A DNA stretch of 64,000 nucleotides from Bacteroidales bacterium UBA1173 (GTDB lineage: Bacteria > Bacteroidota > Bacteroidia > Bacteroidales > F082). The stretch covers positions 64,675 to 128,674 of the forward strand of contig DBYZ01000007.1 in the NCBI GenBank assembly GCA_002311655.1. The letters are read 5' to 3'. Below the pieces are notes generated by a model. That model saw only the letters and a list, made by a program, of their open reading frames with translations. It had not been told where the DNA came from and ran no database searches. The position numbers and the translations under genes are program-made. The stretch's first letter is position 1. Every line of letters begins with the position of its first letter. Below, one piece after another: positions 59,757 through 64,000 of this stretch.

Positions 59757-60688
59757 ACTATTTGATTTAAAATGTTTATAATATTTAATTTATCCTTGTC
59801 AATTTGCTGTTTTAATGATTCAGTATTTTCAAATTTTATGTCTTCTCTCACAAAATCCACAAATCTCAGTTTTATTTCCTTGCCGTAAATGTCTTTGTCA
59901 AATCTAATAATATGACTTTCAATACTTTGAGGTCTGTTATCCTGCATCGTCGGACGCTTGCCGATATATGTCATGGCTGGGTAGGAGTGACCGTCGAAAT
60001 CAACGAAAGTGGCATAAACACCGGGCTTTTCAATGAGTTGGAACTCTTCCGCAACCTCGAGATTCGCTGTCGGATATCCAATTTTTTGTCCAACTTGTTG
60101 ACCGTGAACGACTTTGCCAGAATATGAAAACTCGTATCCGAGAAGCATATTGGCGTGTCTGATGTCACCATTTGCCAAAAAATTACGAATCTTAGTTGAA
60201 CTAACAGCCACATTATCAATGTCTTGCTCCTGAATCTTCTCAACTTTAAAACCAAATTGGTTGCCAAGTTCATAAAGCATGCTGAAATCGCCGGTTCTGC
60301 CTTTGCCGAAATGATGATCATAGCCGATTATAAGCACCGCCGGCTTGATGTTTTTTACGATGTAATCCTTGATGAAAGCCTCGGAAGATATCGCCGCAAA
60401 CTCTTTTGTGAATTTTATAATGATAAGATTATCAATGCCTAACGCTTCAAGATGGGCGATCTTTTCCTCTTGTGTTGAGATAAAACGTATGCCCGAGTCA
60501 TGGCTCAACACCTGTCGCGGATGCGGATAAAATGTCACCACGACGCTCTCGCCACCGATTGCTTTCGCGCGGCTCACCATGTTTCTCAGTATCTCCTGAT
60601 GTCCACGATGCACCCCGTCGAACGTCCCGATGGTGACAACCGCATTCGGTACCTTCTTAAAATCTTCTATGTCGTAATATATCTTCAT
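59753..60688 (-). CDS. ribF: Bifunctional riboflavin kinase/FAD synthetase
   Basis: A 311-residue cytoplasmic enzyme that makes FMN from riboflavin and FAD from FMN. N-terminal adenylyltransferase domain with TIGTFDGVHRGHQ and YDHHFGKGRTG and SSTKIRNFL; C-terminal kinase domain with YSGKVVHGQQVGQKIGYPTAN and ESHIIRFDKDIYGKEI. Normal length. The start is the ATG at 60688, one codon after a TTG. It is followed with a 4-base overlap by the C69 peptidase gene. Two direct repeats TTTCGTCACAAA lie 30-60 bases upstream. Confidence 0.96.
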   Translation of the reverse strand: MKIYYDIEDFKKVPNAVVTIGTFDGVHRGHQEILRNMVSRAKAIGGESVVVTFYPHPRQVLSHDSGIRFISTQEEKIAHLEALGIDNLIIIKFTKEFAAISSEAFIKDYIVKNIKPAVLIIGYDHHFGKGRTGDFSMLYELGNQFGFKVEKIQEQDIDNVAVSSTKIRNFLANGDIRHANMLLGYEFSYSGKVVHGQQVGQKIGYPTANLEVAEEFQLIEKPGVYATFVDFDGHSYPAMTYIGKRPTMQDNRPQSIESHIIRFDKDIYGKEIKLRFVDFVREDIKFENTESLKQQIDKDKLNIINILNQIV

Positions 60689-60718
60689 CAAAAAGTATCA
60701 AAAAGTCGAATTTTTCTT

Positions 60719-60752
60719 TATTTCGTCACAAATAATCAAATTTCGTCACAAA
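60719..60752. repeat. Two direct copies of TTTCGTCACAAA
   Basis: The 12-mer occurs twice in the ribF upstream region, at 60721 and 60741, 20 bases apart, about two DNA turns. It may be an operator or just duplicated spacer. Confidence 0.4.
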
Positions 60753-60775
60753 CATATAACTTTTAGTCGAAAATC

Positions 60776-60817
60776 AACTTCAAACTCCAAACTTCAAACT
60801 TCAAACTTTAAACTTTG
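60776..60817. repeat. 7-bp-period array overlapping the asd 3' end
   Basis: Six heptads (AACTTCA, AACTCCA, AACTTCA twice, AACTTTA, AACTTTG). On the minus strand they encode the last residues (SKFKV) and the TGA stop of asd. This is one arm only, without the inverted partner seen at 31536 and 41063. Confidence 0.75.
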
Positions 60818-61790
60818 AAATAATGTATTGAGCAATTTCAACAGCATTCGTCGCTGCACCTTTTCTGATATTGTCGCTAACAACCCAGAAATTGAAACCG
60901 TTTGCGATGCTGTTGTCTCTCCTCATTCTTCCAACGAATACTTCATCATGGTCGTATGCCATCAAAGGTGTCGGATATACATTATTACTCGGATCGTCTG
61001 CTACAATAACTCCAGGCGTGTTCTCCAAAATATTTCTAATCTCTTGAACATCATAAGGTTGTGAAAACTCAACATTAACAGATTCTGAATGTCCACCATA
61101 AGCCGGAACTCTTGCCACCGTTGCCGACACAGCGATATTTGAATGCAAAATCTTGTTTGTTTCGAATATCAATTTTTCTTCTTCTGTGGTGTTTCCATCT
61201 TCCAGGAAATTGCCTCCATGAGGAATGATGTTCTCGTGAATCTGATGCGGATATGCTGGATTTTCAGCTTTTTCGCCACGCTGTTCACAGTGCAACTGGT
61301 TCAATCCTTTGATACCGCTGCCGCTCACCGACTGATATGTCGAAACCACAATGCGTTTGATGCCATAACGACGGTGCATCGGTGCCAGCGCCATCACCAA
61401 GCCTATTGTTGAGCAGTTTGGATTCGCAATGATATGAGTATCAACGGTTATGTCGTCAGCGTTGATTTCAGGAACAACCAACGGAATACCTGCCTTTTTA
61501 CGCCATGCCGAGCTGTTGTCAACCACATAGGTGCCTTTTTCAGCGAAAAGTGGTGCATATTTTAACGAAGCATCAGCGCCTGCTGAGAAAATCGCGATGT
61601 CAGGACGTTTTTCTATTGCGTCTTCAACAGAAATCAAAGTATATTCTTTGCCTTTAAACAGTGTCTTTTTTCCTATCGAACGCTCTGATGCCGCTACAAT
61701 CAGCTCATCAATAGGCAGATTTCTCTCCGCCAAAACCTGTAGCATCTTCTGCCCGACAAGGCCAGTTGCTCCGATAACCGCAATTTTCAT
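60801..61790 (-). CDS. asd: Aspartate-semialdehyde dehydrogenase
   Basis: A 329-residue cytoplasmic enzyme that reduces aspartyl phosphate to the semialdehyde, the branch point to lysine/diaminopimelate, threonine and methionine. NADP motif GATGLVGQKML (residues 7-17), catalytic Cys126 in NPNCSTIG, YQSVSGSG, and the base His in AYGGHSESV. Length is normal. The last five codons (SKFKV) are written in a heptad repeat, which supplies the stop; the end follows a normal NAVEIAQYI helix, so function should be intact. Promoter at 61824-61831. Confidence 0.96.
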   Translation of the reverse strand: MKIAVIGATGLVGQKMLQVLAERNLPIDELIVAASERSIGKKTLFKGKEYTLISVEDAIEKRPDIAIFSAGADASLKYAPLFAEKGTYVVDNSSAWRKKAGIPLVVPEINADDITVDTHIIANPNCSTIGLVMALAPMHRRYGIKRIVVSTYQSVSGSGIKGLNQLHCEQRGEKAENPAYPHQIHENIIPHGGNFLEDGNTTEEEKLIFETNKILHSNIAVSATVARVPAYGGHSESVNVEFSQPYDVQEIRNILENTPGVIVADDPSNNVYPTPLMAYDHDEVFVGRMRRDNSIANGFNFWVVSDNIRKGAATNAVEIAQYIISKFKV

Positions 61791-61823
61791 AATTTTCTCC
61801 TTTCAAATGTTAAAATATTTTAA

Positions 61824-61831
61824 CAAAAGTA
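61824..61831 (-). promoter_or_regulatory. -7 element for asd
   Basis: TACTTTTG on the minus strand, 33 bases before the ATG. A palindrome, TTAAAATATTTTAA, lies between it and the gene (61810-61823). Confidence 0.55.
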
Positions 61832-61925
61832 CCAGTATTTCTTAATATTTTTTAACAATTGATTCGTTTTTGCGCATAATGAGTTAAAACACATTTCGAA
61901 CGAATCGCAGTAAAAAAATATGTTA

Positions 61926-61933
61926 TACTTTTG
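61926..61933 (+). promoter_or_regulatory. -7 element for the lamin-tail protein gene
   Basis: TACTTTTG, overlapping the palindrome TTTTGCGCAAAA, 37 bases before the ATG at 61971. Confidence 0.55.
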
Positions 61934-61970
61934 CGCAAAAGTACATAAAAAAACGCTAACATTTTCAGTT

Positions 61971-64000
61971 ATGGATGCAAAAATCTTTAAGTTGTTGGCA
62001 TACCTTATATTAATAATGCCGCTTTCGGGGTCCGCACAAGTTATCGACGACTTTTCGGATGGTGATTTTACTGCTAATCCGGAATGGGAGGGGTCTGTCG
62101 GCTTGTTTATGGTGAATGGCAACAATCAGCTGCAACTTAATGCTGATGCCGCCGGTGAAGCTGCGTTATATTGTAACGGGAATGTGTCAGCAGGGGTCGA
62201 AAACGGTGAATTTGAATGGCGTTTTTGGCTGAAAGAGGGTTTTGCGCCGTCGACAAAGAATTTTAGCGATGTGTACCTTTGTGATAATTATTTTGTTAGG
62301 TTTGGGGAAGCGGGGAGCGATGATGTCGTTGATTTACAACGTGTTGATGGCAGTAATACTATTAGCGTGTGTCGTGGCACCGATACGTTTATTGCGGCAT
62401 CGTTCTCCTCCTTCTTCAAAGTTACCCGAGATGCTAACGGAACATGGAAAGTTTATGTCGATAAATATGGAACCGAAAATTATGTTCTTGAAGCTCAAGG
62501 TGTTGACGACACTTATGAGCCCATAGGAAGGTTTGGAATAAAAGTCACCTACAGTGCCAGTAATTCAAAGAAAGTATACCTCGACGATGTTTATGCCGGA
62601 CCTCTTGTCATCGATACCGAACCTCCTTGTATGGAAGATGTTATAGTATTGAATTATAATAAGTTGCAGCTTGAGTTCAGTGAAAATATTGATACTGAAT
62701 ATGCTTTTGAGCCTGATAACTATCATGTTGATAATCAAGTAGGTACGCCAATGTACGTCGAATATAACGGCAACGATCATACGTCTCTGATACTTTCGTT
62801 TTCTAATAAAATAGAAGAAGGTGTCAACTATACATTGACAGTCGGCAAGGTACAGGATTTGTCGTGTAATATTACTGAAAACATTCAGTTTAGCTTCATT
62901 CATTACGATATTCATGAAAATGATGTTGTGATTAATGAAATCTTTGCCGATCCTGAGCCTAGTGTCGGTTTGCCGTCATACGAATATATAGAGTTGTTCA
63001 ATACTACTGACCATGCCATAAATCTGAAAGATTGGGTGCTTGTTATTGGTTCGAGTGAGAAAACAATTACACAGGATATAGATATAAAAGCTAAAGATTT
63101 CATAATTTTATGTAAAGAGGAAGCGATTCCTTTTTTATCGGAATATGGTGAATGTGTGGGTTTTACGTCTTTTTCAATACCAAACTCAGGGTCAACAGTT
63201 TCATTATTTCAGTTTCATAATATCTTGGTATTTGATTTGGTTTTCAACATTTTTTGGTATCGCGATACTAGCAAATCCGATGGAGGTTGGTCGTTGGAAC
63301 AGATAGACCCATACTCACCATGTTTAGGCATGGAAAACTGGCGTGCCAGCTGTAATAAAAACGGAGGTACACCTGGTGCCGTCAATTCGGTGCTTGGTGA
63401 AACAGTTATCATTCCAGACATAGATTATGTTAATGTATTGTCTCCCAACAGTATAGAAGTTGTTTTTAACCAAAAAATGGATATCAATTCTTTGGCTGAT
63501 ACTGCTAATTACACCATAGTAGAATTCAATTCTCATCCATATAACGTCGTCCCGTCCCAAGATAAAAGAAGCGCAACCTTGTTCTATCAGCAGGAATTTT
63601 GTGCTAAAAGTTTCTATAAAATTTTGGTTTTTGGTTCGAAAAATTGTTCTGGTGTGCCAGTCTTGGGCGGTTGTGGTTGCGCTTTCGGCATACCCGACGA
63701 TGCGGCTTGTGGCGATGTGGTCATAAATGAAATACTTTTTGACCCCATCAGCCCCGCCGCAGATTATGTTGAGATTTTTAATAAATCTGATAAAGCATTG
63801 GATATCAGTCAGTTGAAACTTGGTGTCATAAAGACTTCATTCCCCAATCCTCCTGATACAACACTCAAGGAAATATGTTCGGAACATCGTCAACTGTTGC
63901 CTCAAAAATACATTCTGCTCACAACAACACCTGATGATATCGCTTTGCAATACGAGTGTTCTTATGATAATTTTCTCACAATGAAAAGTTTTCCGTCGTA
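61971..64000 (+). CDS. Large secreted protein with lamin-tail domains (3' end outside window)
   Basis: The frame is open from the ATG at 61971 to the window edge, 676 codons. Signal peptide to SGSAQ (about residue 23). An N-terminal lectin-like segment (DDFSDGDFTANPEWEGSVG) is followed by an SbsA/Ig-like unit (LQLEFSENIDTEYAFEPDNY), a lamin-tail domain (VINEIFADPEP, YEYIELFNTTDHAINLKDW), another Ig-like unit (IEVVFNQKMDINSLADTANY) and a second lamin-tail domain (VVINEILFDPISP, DYVEIFNKSDKALDIS). Bacteroidetes proteins of this build are usually over 1000 residues and end in a T9SS tail, which would lie beyond the edge. Probably a surface protein; substrate unknown. Confidence 0.88.
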   Translation, partial: MDAKIFKLLAYLILIMPLSGSAQVIDDFSDGDFTANPEWEGSVGLFMVNGNNQLQLNADAAGEAALYCNGNVSAGVENGEFEWRFWLKEGFAPSTKNFSDVYLCDNYFVRFGEAGSDDVVDLQRVDGSNTISVCRGTDTFIAASFSSFFKVTRDANGTWKVYVDKYGTENYVLEAQGVDDTYEPIGRFGIKVTYSASNSKKVYLDDVYAGPLVIDTEPPCMEDVIVLNYNKLQLEFSENIDTEYAFEPDNYHVDNQVGTPMYVEYNGNDHTSLILSFSNKIEEGVNYTLTVGKVQDLSCNITENIQFSFIHYDIHENDVVINEIFADPEPSVGLPSYEYIELFNTTDHAINLKDWVLVIGSSEKTITQDIDIKAKDFIILCKEEAIPFLSEYGECVGFTSFSIPNSGSTVSLFQFHNILVFDLVFNIFWYRDTSKSDGGWSLEQIDPYSPCLGMENWRASCNKNGGTPGAVNSVLGETVIIPDIDYVNVLSPNSIEVVFNQKMDINSLADTANYTIVEFNSHPYNVVPSQDKRSATLFYQQEFCAKSFYKILVFGSKNCSGVPVLGGCGCAFGIPDDAACGDVVINEILFDPISPAADYVEIFNKSDKALDISQLKLGVIKTSFPNPPDTTLKEICSEHRQLLPQKYILLTTTPDDIALQYECSYDNFLTMKSFPS

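Noticed and set aside
1..64000. rRNA, tRNA, prophage and insertion sequences
   Set aside because: No rRNA or tRNA sequence, integrase, phage structural gene or transposase was recognised on either strand.

Overview
The window is chromosomal DNA of a member of the Bacteroidota, most likely an uncultured gut-type Bacteroidales. Three lines of evidence point there. Almost every promoter-like site carries the Bacteroidetes -7 element TAnnTTTG. Many exported proteins end in a type IX secretion (T9SS) type A sorting domain (PNP motif, then GIY, then a basic tail). The gene set (DUF3098, DUF3244, rSAM/lipoprotein pair, TPR-histidine kinase, PEGA proteins, MoxR) is typical of the order. No rRNA, tRNA, insertion sequence or CRISPR array was seen.

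0-15 kb: an ECF sigma/anti-sigma operon with a secreted propeller-like protein (cut by the window edge); a cell-envelope block ftsX-DUF3098-uppP-truB; an M64 peptidase; a two-component system (lipoprotein-TPR histidine kinase and response regulator) followed at once by two exported proteins; an M28 peptidase with a T9SS tail; mntP; then an AT-rich 380-bp gap with two near-DnaA boxes. 15-32 kb: rpiB, a LutB-like protein, a second M28 peptidase, a TPP-riboswitch operon for thiamine uptake (TonB receptor plus PnuT), a GxxExxY protein, a GH89 glucosaminidase, a lipoprotein/radical-SAM pair, an SDR, a TIGR04076-like protein, a decayed ThrE exporter, a Cu/Zn permease, radA and an LD-carboxypeptidase. 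32-42 kb: two PEGA paralogues, guaB, three SurA/PpiC-type foldases and moxR.

42-58 kb is the accessory part. It holds four T9SS cargo genes, two of them recent duplicates, and a large RHS locus read on the minus strand: DUF3244 protein, small T9SS-tailed protein with a YD-repeat stump, 2015-residue RHS protein ending in an HExxH metallopeptidase-like tip, exported candidate immunity protein, orphan RHS-core cassette with a different tip, lipoprotein candidate immunity protein. A TPR-lipoprotein regulator lies just upstream, and a perfect tandem 10-mer precedes the operon promoter. 58-64 kb: C69 dipeptidase, ribF, asd and the start of a large lamin-tail-domain secreted protein.

Two points stand out. 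One is the RHS toxin-like locus with a displaced spare tip, both tips followed by exported partner proteins, and a T9SS signal on a separate small protein. The other is a set of 7-bp-period repeat arrays that begin at the stop codon of at least five genes and carry a stop codon in every unit. Starts were chosen so that signal peptides are intact and the -7 promoter lies upstream.
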